From: Albidovulum inexpectatum | Lineage (GTDB): Bacteria; Pseudomonadota; Alphaproteobacteria; Rhodobacterales; Rhodobacteraceae | DNA length: 64,000 nucleotides | Assembly: GCF_002927635.1 (NCBI RefSeq) | Contig: NZ_PRDS01000001.1 | Coordinates: 434,001-498,000, forward strand | Direction: 5' to 3' | Part shown: one piece after another, positions 35,650 to 45,228 of the stretch | Position numbering within the stretch: position 1 is the stretch's first letter | How the letters are laid out: each line of letters opens with the position of its first letter | Position numbers and translations under genes: made by a program | Notes under the pieces: model-generated | The model's database searches: none | What the model was told of the DNA's origin: nothing | The model's input: the letters and a program-made list of their open reading frames with translations, nothing else

Positions 35650-37326
35650 TCACAGCGAATCGATCAGAAGTCGGGCCACGGTCTGCTGGTTCAGATAGCC
35701 CGTCACCGGCAGGCCGCGCGCGGTCTGATAGCGGCGAATCGCGCGCCTTGTATCCTTGTCGAAATTCCCGTCCACGCGACCGGGCTTCAGGCCCAGCGCA
35801 TCAAGCCTCTGCTCGATCAGGCGACGGATGCCGGCATTGAGCCCCAGCGCGTTCTCGACCTTCTGGGCCTGCTCGATCTCGGCCTTGTTGCGGTTGTCGT
35901 CCTCGGCCTCGGCCAGCCGGGCGCGCGCCTGGTCGGCAAAGGCGCCGTTGGGATATGCGGCCAGATATTCGCGCCACGCGGCCGGCGTCCCGATCGATTC
36001 GGCACGATCCCACGCGGCGCGGTCGGCGGCCTGCGCCTCGGCGCGGCGGCGTTCCTCGAATACGGCCAGACGTTCCTGGGCCAGCTCCGCGAACAGCCCG
36101 TCGGGGTAGCGCTTTAGATAGGCCCGCAGGCCGGCCTCGTCGCCCGCGGCGCCGGTCTGTTCCCAATAGAGCCTGTCCTGACGCTCCTGCTCGGCCTGGC
36201 GCTTGGCGGCTTCGGCCTCCAGCTCGGCCGCGCGGCGCTCGGCCTGGGCCGCCAGCTGGGTGCGCTGATCGGCTGTCAGATAGCCGGTCGCTTCGTGCCC
36301 GTTCTGCGCCTGCCAGGTCGCGATCGCCCGGCGCGAGCCCGGGCCGAAGATGCCGTCGATTCCCTTCGGATCGATGTCGAGGATCGAGAGATCCCGCTGA
36401 ACCTGGCGGCGCTGGTCGCGCGTCAGCTTCATTGCCTCTTCGGCCGCGCGGGCCCGCGCCACCGGATCGTTGGCCTCCTCGATCGCACGTCGGGCCTCGG
36501 CGGCATGGGGGCCGTCGGGGTAACGCCGCAGATAGGATTCATAGGCGGCGACGGTGCCGATTTCCCGGGTGCTTTGCCACAGGGTGCGCTCGGCCTGATC
36601 CATCTCGGCCCGGCGTTCGTCCGCCGTAGCGCCCTGGGCCTGTTGCGGGGTATCCTTGGGCGGCAGGAACGGCGCCAATGCGCCTAGATAGCCCATGACC
36701 GCCAGGTCCTGAGCCCTTGCCCGATCGGCAATCTGCGCGTGGCTCTGCCCGGGCTGTAGCAGCTCGCCCGCGGTGAAGTCGGCAATTTCGGCCGCATCGC
36801 CCGAAATGACCATCACCCCTTGCGGCACTTCGACGGGTCCGATTCCCGGGACAAGCCCCCGGCCCAGCGGAATCTTCCGATCCTCGGTTCCCAGGATGAC
36901 GATCGCGCCGCCGGGGCGTTCGGCCGCGATCCGCAAGACCGTGTCCACTGCCAGGCCCTGAGCATCGACACGCGACAGATCGGGCCGATCGGCCTCGGCG
37001 CCCAGCAGCCAAGTCCGTTCGCCGGAATGCGCGAAATGACCTGCCAGCAGAATCACGCTGCGCCCCGGCCCGGACATGTCGGACAGATGCTGGGCCAGCA
37101 GGGCGCGCATCTTGTCCGTCGTCATGTCGCCGCCAAGACGCAGACGAAAACCAGCCTTCTCCAATGCCTCGGCCGCAAGGCGCGAATCATCCGCGGCGCG
37201 GATGTCGTCGGCGTTGCGGTAATTCTCGTTCCCGATGACCAGGGCGGCGTCCTGCGCCATTCCCTGGCCCGCGACCAACCCGATCGCGATGGCAAGCGCG
37301 CTTGCGCGTCCCGATGACTTCAGCAT
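35650..37326 (-). CDS. secreted caspase-like (catalytically dead) protein with two peptidoglycan-binding domains
   Basis: 558-residue exported protein. Signal peptide about 1-24, cleaved after GMA. Residues 26-220 resemble a peptidase C14/caspase-like fold (AALVIGNENYRNADDI; SVILLAGHFAHSG with His97). Where active caspases carry the Cys-Arg motif there is ILGTEDRKIP, and the whole protein contains no cysteine, so peptidase activity by that mechanism is excluded. Then follow three similar segments of about 34 residues (250-282, 387-420, 438-471) with cores YLRRYPDG, YLKRYPDG and YLAAYPNG. Two PG_binding_1 domains lie at about 300-358 (IDGIFGPGSRRAIATWQ) and 498-556 (VDGNFDKDTRRAIRRYQ). It likely binds cell wall; its role is unknown. 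Confidence 0.8.
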   Translation of the reverse strand: MLKSSGRASALAIAIGLVAGQGMAQDAALVIGNENYRNADDIRAADDSRLAAEALEKAGFRLRLGGDMTTDKMRALLAQHLSDMSGPGRSVILLAGHFAHSGERTWLLGAEADRPDLSRVDAQGLAVDTVLRIAAERPGGAIVILGTEDRKIPLGRGLVPGIGPVEVPQGVMVISGDAAEIADFTAGELLQPGQSHAQIADRARAQDLAVMGYLGALAPFLPPKDTPQQAQGATADERRAEMDQAERTLWQSTREIGTVAAYESYLRRYPDGPHAAEARRAIEEANDPVARARAAEEAMKLTRDQRRQVQRDLSILDIDPKGIDGIFGPGSRRAIATWQAQNGHEATGYLTADQRTQLAAQAERRAAELEAEAAKRQAEQERQDRLYWEQTGAAGDEAGLRAYLKRYPDGLFAELAQERLAVFEERRRAEAQAADRAAWDRAESIGTPAAWREYLAAYPNGAFADQARARLAEAEDDNRNKAEIEQAQKVENALGLNAGIRRLIEQRLDALGLKPGRVDGNFDKDTRRAIRRYQTARGLPVTGYLNQQTVARLLIDSL

Positions 37327-37410
37327 GAACGATCTCCCTGTGCGATCCGTTGTGACGCCATGTTGGCATGCAGCTCAACGTTATGCGATCACCGCGGGTT
37401 CCCCCACGGG

Positions 37411-38037
37411 TCAGATCGCGGACAGGGCAATGACAAGACCCACGCCGATCAGCAGACCCCCTGCGCCGGCATTCATCCACCACAGGGCGCGTGGCGAACG
37501 CAGAAGATCGCGCGCCCGGCCGACCATGTGCGACAGCGCCAGATTCCCCATCAGCGGCACCAGCGCCGAAACCCCCGCGATTGCGGCCGCATCCGCAAGG
37601 CTTACGCTGCGCAGGTCAAAAAAGCCCGGTAGGACACCCATGTAGAACAGAACCGCTTTCGGATTGCCCAGGATCGCCCCGACCCCGGCCGCAAAGCCCG
37701 CCCAGCGACCGGGTCGGGTCAGGCGGCTGTCTGCCCCCACGGGTCGTCCCGCGTGGCGGATCAGCGCGGCGCCCATGACACCAAAGACGATGGCCGCCAC
37801 GATCCGAAGCACCCACATGAAGACATCGACCTGATCGACGATCCAGGCCAGCCCGTAGATCGCGACCAGAGGCCACAACAGATCGCCCAGGGTCACGCCC
37901 ACCGCAAGCGGCCAGGCCGAGGCGAAACCGCCCGCCAGCGCCCGCGCCGTCAATGCAACCCAGACCGGGCCAGGCGTGAGCCACAGCAGGCCCACCGTAA
38001 GCGCATAGGCCAGAAGTGCGCCGACAGACAGCGTCAT
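37411..38037 (-). CDS. LysE/RhtB family amino-acid exporter
   Basis: Six-helix membrane exporter of amino acids or homoserine-lactone-like compounds. 208 residues: the first helix leads into LLWLTPGPVWVALTARALAGGFASA, the conserved TPGP motif of LysE proteins, and ILGNPKAVLFYMGVLPGFFD is the second signature. Substrate unknown. ATG 38037 matches the usual family N-terminus although no good ribosome site is visible. It lies 40 bp downstream of recF and may be the distal gene of the dnaA-dnaN-recF transcript. Confidence 0.88.
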   Translation of the reverse strand: MTLSVGALLAYALTVGLLWLTPGPVWVALTARALAGGFASAWPLAVGVTLGDLLWPLVAIYGLAWIVDQVDVFMWVLRIVAAIVFGVMGAALIRHAGRPVGADSRLTRPGRWAGFAAGVGAILGNPKAVLFYMGVLPGFFDLRSVSLADAAAIAGVSALVPLMGNLALSHMVGRARDLLRSPRALWWMNAGAGGLLIGVGLVIALSAI

Positions 38038-38077
38038 GCTGCGCGCGCCCAACCGCCAGACAGGATCAATGTCACGA

Positions 38078-39190
38078 TCACGCCCTTTCCGTTATCTCCG
38101 AGACGCCCCCCTTCTCGGTCACCTCGCACAGCTGCGCTCGGTCCGCAAGCGGTGCGAACAGCTCTCTGCCCGTTCCGGTCAGGAATGCCTGGGCACCCAG
38201 ATCGCAGATCCGATCATACAGCGCGGCCCGACGATCGGCGTCAAGATGGGCCGCGACCTCGTCCATGAGCAGGATCGGCGGCGCGCCGATATCCTGCACC
38301 AGCGCACGGGCATTGGCCAGAACGACCGAGATCAACAGCGCCTTCTGCTCGCCCGTCGAGGCCTGCGCGGCGGGCAGGTCCTTGGCGGAATAGGTCGCCT
38401 CGAGATCCACGCGATGCGGCCCGACCAGCGTCCGACCGGCCGCCATGTCGCGCGCGCGTCCCCGTGAAAGGGCCCGGGCCAAGTCCTCGGCCGTTTCGGG
38501 CATGTCCTCGCCATCCGGTCCGATGATCCGCAGGTCTGCCGCGGGAAAGGCGTCGTCCAGCTCCTGTTGCGCCGCCATGACCCGGGCCAGCGCCATGCGC
38601 CGGCTGGCAGCGATCGCCGCGCCGGCCTCGGCCATCCGCGCCTCCAGCGCCTCGTACCAGCGCGCATCGCGCACCTCGTCCTTCAGCAGGCGGTTGCGCT
38701 GGCGCATCGCCTTTTCATAGGCCAGCGAAGAATCCGCGTGAGTCGGATCGAAGCTGAGTGTCATGCGGTCAAGAAATCGTCGCCGCCCTTCGGCGCCTTC
38801 GGTCCAAAGCCGGTCCATCGCCGGAACAAGCCAGAGTAGCCGCACGATCCGCCCCAGCGCCGCCTGCGCCGCGGGCTTGCCATCGATCAGGACGCTGCGC
38901 CCCGCCCCGCCTTCGGCAAAGGTCTCGATCTCGTGCAGGCCGTGGGGCGTATCCAGATCGGCGCGCAGCTTCCAACCCAGCGATTCGGGCCGTCGGGCCA
39001 GCTCATCGACCGAGGCGCGCCGCAGGCCACGGCCCGGCGACAGCAGAGACACGGCCTCCAGGATGTTCGTCTTGCCGGCACCGTTGGGGCCGAAAATGGC
39101 AACGGGTCTGCCATCAAGGCGCATCTGGGTGCTGCGATGCGACCGGAAATGCGCCAGTTTCAGATGGGTGATGGCAAGCCGCGCCAACAC
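38078..39190 (-). CDS. recF: DNA replication and repair protein RecF
   Basis: SMC-like ATPase that loads RecA at gapped DNA with RecO and RecR. Walker A IFGPNGAGKTN (about 32-42), signature-like STGEQKALLISVVLA and Walker B PPILLMDEVAAHLD are visible. 370 residues. The start is GTG 39190 (or TTG 39187) preceded by AAAGGGGG; no ATG gives a complete N-terminus. It lies 44 bp downstream of dnaN in the classic dnaA-dnaN-recF order; gyrB, often next, is 10 kb away. Confidence 0.95.
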   Translation of the reverse strand: MLARLAITHLKLAHFRSHRSTQMRLDGRPVAIFGPNGAGKTNILEAVSLLSPGRGLRRASVDELARRPESLGWKLRADLDTPHGLHEIETFAEGGAGRSVLIDGKPAAQAALGRIVRLLWLVPAMDRLWTEGAEGRRRFLDRMTLSFDPTHADSSLAYEKAMRQRNRLLKDEVRDARWYEALEARMAEAGAAIAASRRMALARVMAAQQELDDAFPAADLRIIGPDGEDMPETAEDLARALSRGRARDMAAGRTLVGPHRVDLEATYSAKDLPAAQASTGEQKALLISVVLANARALVQDIGAPPILLMDEVAAHLDADRRAALYDRICDLGAQAFLTGTGRELFAPLADRAQLCEVTEKGGVSEITERA

Positions 39191-39234
39191 AGCCCCCTTT
39201 GCCCGCGGCCCGGCCCGGGCGCGCCCGGACCCGG

Positions 39235-40356
39235 TCAGACGCGCATCGGCATCACGACATACAGTGCGGAAGTGTCGTTGCCTTCGCGCACCAGCGTCGG
39301 GTCGCCGGCCGAGTTGAACAGGAACACGGCATTCTCGCGGTCGATCTGACTGGCGATCTCCAGAAGGTATTTCGCGTTGAAGCCGATCTCGAGCCGTTCA
39401 TCGGCATAGGCGACGGACAATTCATCCTCGGCCGCGCCCGAATCGGGGGCGTTCACGGACAGGATCAGACGGTCTTCCTCCATCTGCAGCTTGACCGCAC
39501 GCGAACGCTCGGACGACACGGTGGCCACACGGTCGACCGCACGCGCAAATTCCGCGGCATCGACCTCCAGCCGACGCGAATTGGTGGTCGGAATGACGCG
39601 GCTGTAATCGGGGAACGTGCCGTCGATGACCTTCGAGGTCAGCGTGATCGCGGGGGCGGCAAAGCGTACCTTGGTTTCGCTGACCGATACGGCGATTTCA
39701 CTGTCGTCATCGTCCAGAAGCTTGCGCAGCTCGCCCACGGTCTTGCGCGGTACGATCACGCCGGGCATCGATTCCGCGCCCGCCGGCAGCGGCGCGTCGA
39801 TCCTGGCCAAGCGATGGCCATCGGTCGCGACGCAGCGCAGGACCTTGCCACCATCCTCGCCCTCGGCGACATGCATGTAGACGCCGTTCAGGTAATAGCG
39901 GGTCTCTTCGGTCGAGATCGCGAATTTCGACTTGTCGAACAGCCGTCGCAGCACGGGCGCGGGGGCTGCGAAATTGGCCGTGTATTCGGAAGACGCCATG
40001 ACCGGGAAGTCTTCCTTTGGCAGCGTCGCCAGAGAGAAGGTCGACCGCCCCGCCTGAACCGTCAGCCGCCCGGCTGCCGGATCGTCGGTAATCGAGACCA
40101 GCGCGCCGTCCGGCAGCTTGCGCACGATTTCGTGCAGCAGCTGGGCCGAAACCGTGGTGGCGCCGGCCTTCTCGACCTGGGCCGGGGCACGATCGACCAC
40201 TTCGATGTCCAGGTCCGTGGCACGGAAGCTGACCGTGTCGCCCTCGGCCTCGATCAGGACGTTGGCCAGGATCGGAATCGTGTTTCGGCGTTCCACGACC
40301 GACTGGGCCTGGCCCACCGCCTTCAGAAGCGTTGCGCGCTCGATGCTGAATTTCAT
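39235..40356 (-). CDS. dnaN: DNA polymerase III beta subunit (sliding clamp)
   Basis: Ring-shaped processivity clamp for DNA polymerase III and partner for DinB, MutS and Hda-type proteins. 373 residues with three similar domains. The N-terminus MKFSIERATLLKAVGQAQSVVERRN, the inter-domain YYLNGVYMHV, and the C-terminal NAKYLLEIAS and YVVMPMRV match family landmarks (the C-terminal MPMR/L forms part of the hydrophobic peptide-binding cleft). 85 bp downstream of dnaA. Confidence 0.97.
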   Translation of the reverse strand: MKFSIERATLLKAVGQAQSVVERRNTIPILANVLIEAEGDTVSFRATDLDIEVVDRAPAQVEKAGATTVSAQLLHEIVRKLPDGALVSITDDPAAGRLTVQAGRSTFSLATLPKEDFPVMASSEYTANFAAPAPVLRRLFDKSKFAISTEETRYYLNGVYMHVAEGEDGGKVLRCVATDGHRLARIDAPLPAGAESMPGVIVPRKTVGELRKLLDDDDSEIAVSVSETKVRFAAPAITLTSKVIDGTFPDYSRVIPTTNSRRLEVDAAEFARAVDRVATVSSERSRAVKLQMEEDRLILSVNAPDSGAAEDELSVAYADERLEIGFNAKYLLEIASQIDRENAVFLFNSAGDPTLVREGNDTSALYVVMPMRV

Positions 40357-40441
40357 GTCTGCCCCTCCGAGGTCGCCGGGAGCGGAAAGTTAGCGACTTT
40401 CCCAGCAGGCTCAAGACTTTTCGGGAAACCCGGCCGCCCGA

Positions 40442-41824
40442 TCACCGGTCGAGCAGGCGGCGCAGCAGGTCCACGTCCTCGGCCAACTGGCTGTCACTGG
40501 CGATCAGTTCCTCGACCTTGCGGATCCCGTGCAGGATCGTGGTGTGGTCGCGGCCACCAAAGCGGCGCCCGATATCGGGCAGGGACCGCGTCGTCAGCGT
40601 CTTTGCCAGATACATCGCCACCTGGCGGGGCCGGGCGATCGTTCGCGACCGCTTGGGCCCGACCAGATCCGACAGGCGGATGCCGTAATGTTCCGCGACC
40701 TTGCGCTGGATGTCCTCGACCGTGATCTTGCGATCCGAAGCCCGCAGGATGTCGGCCAGGCAGTCCTGCGCCATCTCCAGCGTGATCTCGCGCCCCACCA
40801 GCGTGGCAAAGGCGAACAGGCGCGTCAGCGCGCCTTCCAGCACGCGCACATTGGTCGTGATCCGCTGGGCCAGGAATTCCAGAACGCCCGGCGCGATCGA
40901 CAGGTCGGGATACTGGGCGCGGTGGCTTTCGACCTTTTGCTGCAGGATGCCAAGGCGCAGCTCATAGTCGGTGGGGTGCAGATCGACCACCAGACCCCAT
41001 TGCAGGCGGCTCTTGATACGCTCTTCCAGATCCTTGATCTCGCCCGGTGCGCGATCGGCGGAAATGACGATCTGCTTGCCCTGATCGACCAGCGCGTTGA
41101 ACGTGTGGAAGAATTCCTCCTGCGTCGAATCCTTGCCCGCGATGAACTGGACGTCGTCCACCATCAGGACATCGACCGAACGGAACATTTCCTTGAAGTC
41201 CATGATCTGGCGTTCGCGCAGGGCCTGCACGAAGCGATACATGAACTGCTCGGCCGACAGATACAGAACGCGGGCCTCGGGGCGGCGCACGCTCATCTCG
41301 TTGGCGATGGCGTGCATCAGATGCGTCTTGCCCAGGCCGACTCCGCCATACAGGAACAGCGGGTTGAAGCTGACCGGGCCACCCTCGGCCACGCGGCGGG
41401 CGGCGGCATGGGCCAGCTCATTCGGCTTGCCGACGACAAAGGTTTCGAAGGTCAGACGCGGATCCAGCGGCGCGCCCGGCAGGTCCGCATCGCTTGCGGC
41501 CCGGCGATTCGAAGCATCCGACGCATTGTCCGCCGCTTGAACCGGCTGCGGCGCGCCCGACCCGGCCGGCCTTGCCGACGCCGCGCTGGACACGACGAAC
41601 TCGACACGCTCCACGCGTTCGCCCGCACTTTCGAAATGCCGCCGGATCTGCTCGGAGAAATTGCGCGAAACCCAGTCGCGCATGAAGCGCGTCGGCGTCT
41701 CGATCCGGGCGATACCGTCCTGCAGCCCCGTCAGGCGCAGGGGTTCGATCCACGCGGCAAAATTGTTCTTTCCAATGGATTTGAGAAGCTCTTCACGGAC
41801 CTGCCCCCACGAGTCACCATTCAT
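40442..41824 (-). CDS. dnaA: chromosomal replication initiator DnaA
   Basis: AAA+ initiator that binds and melts oriC. 460 residues: N-terminal oligomerisation domain (WGQVREELLKSIGKNNFAAW), a variable linker (about 80-120), AAA+ core with Walker A YGGVGLGKTH (159-168) and Walker B VLMVDDVQFIAG. The C-terminal domain IV helix-turn-helix signature (ARPRQVAMYLAKTLTTRSLPDIGRRFGGRDHTT) recognises DnaA boxes. ATG 41824 (or GTG 41827) fits the usual N-terminus; the ribosome site is weak. The upstream region carries a cluster of GANTC sites, suggesting CcrM methylation control as in Caulobacter. Confidence 0.97.
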   Translation of the reverse strand: MNGDSWGQVREELLKSIGKNNFAAWIEPLRLTGLQDGIARIETPTRFMRDWVSRNFSEQIRRHFESAGERVERVEFVVSSAASARPAGSGAPQPVQAADNASDASNRRAASDADLPGAPLDPRLTFETFVVGKPNELAHAAARRVAEGGPVSFNPLFLYGGVGLGKTHLMHAIANEMSVRRPEARVLYLSAEQFMYRFVQALRERQIMDFKEMFRSVDVLMVDDVQFIAGKDSTQEEFFHTFNALVDQGKQIVISADRAPGEIKDLEERIKSRLQWGLVVDLHPTDYELRLGILQQKVESHRAQYPDLSIAPGVLEFLAQRITTNVRVLEGALTRLFAFATLVGREITLEMAQDCLADILRASDRKITVEDIQRKVAEHYGIRLSDLVGPKRSRTIARPRQVAMYLAKTLTTRSLPDIGRRFGGRDHTTILHGIRKVEELIASDSQLAEDVDLLRRLLDR

Positions 41825-42293
41825 CACGATCTGCCCATGTCCTTTACAACGCCCGCACCCCAACGGGCGACCATCCCACACGCGACCCGTCGTGCGGAAA
41901 ACACGTCTCCGTTGGCCCGATGCGGATGCCCGGTCCCGGTGTTCCGTTTTCCAACCCTTATGCCGGGACAAAGCGGCACAGGCGAAACACCCGATTCGCG
42001 GGTATTCCCTTCCTTTCCACGGACCGGGCCGAGCGGTCATCGACCGCGCGGTTTCGGCCGCAGTGGCCAGAGACTGGCCACATGCCGGAGGTTGTCAGGC
42101 AGGTCCGCCCCGACCCCCGTGGTTACCGCATGTCCCCCCAAGGCGACGTGAATCGCGAGGCCAAGCTAGCAAGCCCGCCGCACCGGTCGCAACAGAACTT
42201 CGCGCTTGACTCGGATACCGGCGGAACGAATCCCGAGTCGCGTGTTTTTTGGCCACATCGGCACCAGACGGGCACCCACGAAAGTCCGCACAG
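41825..42293. promoter_or_regulatory. gene-free dnaA upstream region with clustered GANTC sites
   Basis: The only gene-free stretch over 300 bp. GANTC sites lie at 41993, 42150, 42208, 42228 and 42235, plus one at 41811 inside dnaA codons 4-5. There is a perfect 8-bp palindrome, GTGGCCAG/CTGGCCAC with 3-bp loop, at 42063-42081. TGGCCACAT occurs at 42076-42084 and again at 42250-42258. I see no TTATCCACA-type DnaA box series, so I do not call oriC here; the dnaA promoter should lie in this interval. Confidence 0.6.
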
Positions 42294-42326
42294 AAAAAGG
42301 GCGCGACCGAAATCGCGCCCTTTTTT
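42294..42326 (-). terminator. intrinsic (bidirectional) terminator of rpsT
   Basis: GGGCGCGA, loop CCGAAA, TCGCGCCC, flanked by AAAAA on the left and TTTTTT on the right, so it has a T-tract on both strands. It lies 19 bp after the rpsT stop and insulates dnaA from rpsT. Confidence 0.88.
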
Positions 42327-42345
42327 CAATGACTTGGGATTTGCG

Positions 42346-42612
42346 TCAGGCTTCCAGAGCCTTCACGCGCTGCGCCAGGCGCGACATCTTGCGCGCGGCG
42401 GTGTTCTTGTGAAGGACGCCTTTGGTCACACCGCGGAACAGTTCGGGCTGAGCGGCACGCAGGGCGGCCGTCGCCAGCTCGCGGTTGCCCGAGGCGATCG
42501 CCTCTTCGACCTTGCGCAGGAAGGTGCGGATCCGCGAACGACGCGCCTTGTTCACGGCTTGACGACGCTCGTTCTGGCGGGCGCGCTTCTTGGACTGGGG
42601 CGTGTTGGCCAT
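42346..42612 (-). CDS. rpsT: 30S ribosomal protein S20
   Basis: 88-residue, very basic helical protein binding 16S rRNA in the 30S body. [34 protein letters not shown] and the C-terminal [22 protein letters not shown] are diagnostic. It lies upstream of dnaA as in many alphaproteobacteria, with its own terminator, and 94 bp downstream of the enoyl-CoA hydratase gene. Confidence 0.97.
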   Translation of the reverse strand: MANTPQSKKRARQNERRQAVNKARRSRIRTFLRKVEEAIASGNRELATAALRAAQPELFRGVTKGVLHKNTAARKMSRLAQRVKALEA

Positions 42613-42706
42613 GTTTCGGTTTCCGGTTTCGCTTCGGGTAAATCTGAAGCCGCGCTTCTAGGGCCGACTCGACTGGAAGTCAACACCGTGACGCGCGAAA
42701 TCCGCG

Positions 42707-43483
42707 CTATCGGTCGCGGAACTGGGCCTGGCGCTTTTCAAGGAAGGCACGCATCCCCTCTTTCTGGTCCTCGGTCGCAAACAGGGCATGGAACAGCCGC
42801 CGCTCGAACAGGATACCTTCGGCCAGCGTCGTCTCGAAGCTGCGGTTGACGGCCTCTTTCGCCGCGCTGACCGCAATGGCGGATTTCTCGGCGATCTTGC
42901 GGGCCGCGGCCAGGGCTTCCGGGATCAGGTTTGCTGCCGGCACGACGCGGCTGACCAGGCCGCACCGCTCTGCCTCTTGGGCATCCATGAAACGCCCCGT
43001 CAGATGCATGTCCATCGCCTTGGACTTGCCGACGAAGCGGGTCAGCCTCTGGGTTCCGCCGATCCCGGCGATCACGCCCAGATTGATCTCGGGCTGGCCG
43101 AATTTCGCAGTGTCGGCGGCAATGATGAAGTCGCACATCATCGCCAGTTCGCATCCGCCGCCCAGCGCATAGCCCGCGACCGCCGCGATGATCGGCTTGC
43201 GGCAACGCAGGAATCGGTCGGTCTCTTCGGCGAACATGTTCTGCGTGAACACGTCGACAAAGGACTTTTCGGCCATTTCCTTGATATCGGCTCCGGCGGC
43301 AAAGGCCTTTTCCGAACCGGTCAGGACGATGCAGCGCACCTTGTCGTTGGCGTCGAGCGATTCGACCGCATCGGCCAGTTCCGACATCAGCTGGGAATTC
43401 AGCGCATTCAGCGCATCGGGCCGGTTCAGCCGGACCAGCGCCACGTCGTCTTCGATCTCGACGATCAGGGTTTCATAGGCCAT
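42707..43483 (-). CDS. enoyl-CoA hydratase
   Basis: Crotonase-superfamily hydratase adding water to trans-2-enoyl-CoA in fatty-acid or amino-acid beta-oxidation. 258 residues. Oxyanion-hole motif [12 protein letters not shown] near 59-70; catalytic glutamates in [13 protein letters not shown] (about 105-117) and [20 protein letters not shown] (about 128-147). The IGGTQRL signature and length fit short-chain enoyl-CoA hydratase (EchA/FadB1 type). No other beta-oxidation genes are adjacent. Confidence 0.93.
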   Translation of the reverse strand: MAYETLIVEIEDDVALVRLNRPDALNALNSQLMSELADAVESLDANDKVRCIVLTGSEKAFAAGADIKEMAEKSFVDVFTQNMFAEETDRFLRCRKPIIAAVAGYALGGGCELAMMCDFIIAADTAKFGQPEINLGVIAGIGGTQRLTRFVGKSKAMDMHLTGRFMDAQEAERCGLVSRVVPAANLIPEALAAARKIAEKSAIAVSAAKEAVNRSFETTLAEGILFERRLFHALFATEDQKEGMRAFLEKRQAQFRDR

Positions 43484-43541
43484 GGATCTGTCCCTTGAAT
43501 TACAGGCACCGAGTCCTAGCAGCCCTGTCGCATGGATCAAG

Positions 43542-44393
43542 TCATCTCTGGCAGGCCGGGCAGAAGAAGGTGGAACGCCCCGACTGGACGATGCGGCGAA
43601 TCGTGCCCGAACAACCCGGTGTGGGACAGGCGGCGCCTTCGCGTCCATAGGCGCGAAAGCTGTGCTGGAAATAGCCCAGCTCGCCATCGGCCCGACGATA
43701 GTCGCGCAAGCTCGACCCACCCGCCTCGATCGCCTCGGCCAGGACCGCGCGAATCGCCGGCACCAGCGCGGCGACCCTATGCCGGGCGATCGCCCGCATC
43801 CGGCGCCGCGGATCGATCCCCGCGCGGTGCAGGACCTCGCAGGCATAGATATTGCCCAGCCCCGCGACCACGCGCTGGTCGAGAAGGGCCGCCTTGACCG
43901 GGGTCGCGCGCCCCGACAGGCGATCGATCAGATAGTCTTCGTGAAACGCGTTGCCAAAGGGTTCGGGGCCAAGATCGCGCAACAGCCTGTGGTCGTCCGC
44001 CCGGTCGGTCGCGAACAGGTCCATCGCCCCGAAGCGGCGCGGGTCGTTGAAGGTGATCCGGACATCCCCTTCCACATGCAGGACGACATGGTCGTGCCGG
44101 TCGCGCGGCCGGTGATCGTGGACGAATGCGCCCGGCGCATGGCCCGAGATCAGCATCCGCCCCGACATTCCCAGATGAATCAGCAATGTCTCGCCGCCCG
44201 ACAGATCGGCCAGCAGGTATTTCGAACGCCGCCGCAGGCCAAGCACGCGCCGGCCCGACAGGCGCGCGGCCATGTCGCGGGGCAAGGGAAAGCGCAGGTC
44301 CGGACGGTTGACCTCGGCCCGCAGGATCGTCCGGCCTTCCATCACCGGGGCCAGCCCGCGACGAACCGTTTCGACTTCGGGCAGTTCGGGCAT
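43542..44393 (-). CDS. mutM: formamidopyrimidine-DNA glycosylase MutM (Fpg)
   Basis: Bifunctional glycosylase/AP lyase removing 8-oxoguanine and FaPy lesions. [14 protein letters not shown] at the start supplies the N-terminal Pro nucleophile and Glu. HLGMSGRM and [15 protein letters not shown] are further landmarks. The C-terminal zinc finger (CPTPGC ... FFCPAC, about 256-282) is complete with four cysteines. 283 residues. ATG 44393; divergent from ubiE across about 80 bp. Confidence 0.96.
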   Translation of the reverse strand: MPELPEVETVRRGLAPVMEGRTILRAEVNRPDLRFPLPRDMAARLSGRRVLGLRRRSKYLLADLSGGETLLIHLGMSGRMLISGHAPGAFVHDHRPRDRHDHVVLHVEGDVRITFNDPRRFGAMDLFATDRADDHRLLRDLGPEPFGNAFHEDYLIDRLSGRATPVKAALLDQRVVAGLGNIYACEVLHRAGIDPRRRMRAIARHRVAALVPAIRAVLAEAIEAGGSSLRDYRRADGELGYFQHSFRAYGREGAACPTPGCSGTIRRIVQSGRSTFFCPACQR

Positions 44394-44472
44394 GTCATCC
44401 GATCCTTCTGGTCGCATTGTCTTGGCGCACAGGGCCTCTATAAGGGGGGCAGGCGCAGAAACGGCAAGGTCC

Positions 44473-45225
44473 ATGAGCGACAATACCACCCGTACGACCC
44501 ATTTCGGCTTTCGCGACGTGCCGGAAGAGGAAAAGGCCAGCCTGGTTCACGGCGTCTTCACGCGCGTGGCCAGCCGCTATGACCTTATGAATGACCTGAT
44601 GAGCGCGGGCATCCACCGGCTGTGGAAGGACGCGATGATGGACTGGCTGGCGCCACGTCCCGGCCAGCACCTGCTGGACGTGGCGGGCGGGACCGGCGAC
44701 ATCGCCTTTCGCTTTCTGCGCCGGGCCCCGCAGACCCGCGCGACCGTCGTGGACATGACCGAATCGATGTTGATCGAGGGCCGCCGCCGGGCCGAGGCCG
44801 ACCAGCTGGGCGAGCGACTGGACTGGGTCGTGGGCGATGCCATGGCGCTGCCCTTTGCCGACAACAGCTTTGACCGCTACACGATCAGCTTTGGCATCCG
44901 CAATGTCACGCGAATCGAGGATGCCCTGGCCGAAGCGTATCGCGTGCTCAGACCCGGCGGGCGGTTGATGGTGCTGGAATTCAGCCAGGTGCCCGTGCCG
45001 GGCCTGCAATGGCTCTACGATCTCTATTCCTTCAACGTGATCCCGGCGATGGGACAGGTCGTGACCGGAGACCGCGACAGCTATCAATACCTGGTCGAAT
45101 CGATCCGCCGCTTTCCCGATCAGGACACGTTTGCCGACATGATCCGCGCGGCGGGATTCGAACAGGTGAAATACCGCAACCTGACGATGGGCGTGGCGGC
45201 CCTTCACTCTGGCTGGAAGATCTGA
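44473..45225 (+). CDS. ubiE: ubiquinone/menaquinone C-methyltransferase UbiE
   Basis: SAM-dependent C-methylation of the benzoquinol ring in ubiquinone synthesis. 250 residues: [14 protein letters not shown] (68-81) is the SAM site, [17 protein letters not shown] precedes it, and the second family signature is [27 protein letters not shown] and [15 protein letters not shown] are also characteristic. ATG 44473. The ubiB TTG begins 3 bp after its stop, forming a ubiE-ubiB operon. Confidence 0.96.
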   Translation: MSDNTTRTTHFGFRDVPEEEKASLVHGVFTRVASRYDLMNDLMSAGIHRLWKDAMMDWLAPRPGQHLLDVAGGTGDIAFRFLRRAPQTRATVVDMTESMLIEGRRRAEADQLGERLDWVVGDAMALPFADNSFDRYTISFGIRNVTRIEDALAEAYRVLRPGGRLMVLEFSQVPVPGLQWLYDLYSFNVIPAMGQVVTGDRDSYQYLVESIRRFPDQDTFADMIRAAGFEQVKYRNLTMGVAALHSGWKI

Positions 45226-45228
45226 CCC

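Noticed and set aside
41825-42345. Possible oriC next to dnaA
   Set aside because: No series of TTATCCACA-like DnaA boxes or AT-rich unwinding element is visible; the interval is explained as the dnaA promoter region plus the rpsT terminator.
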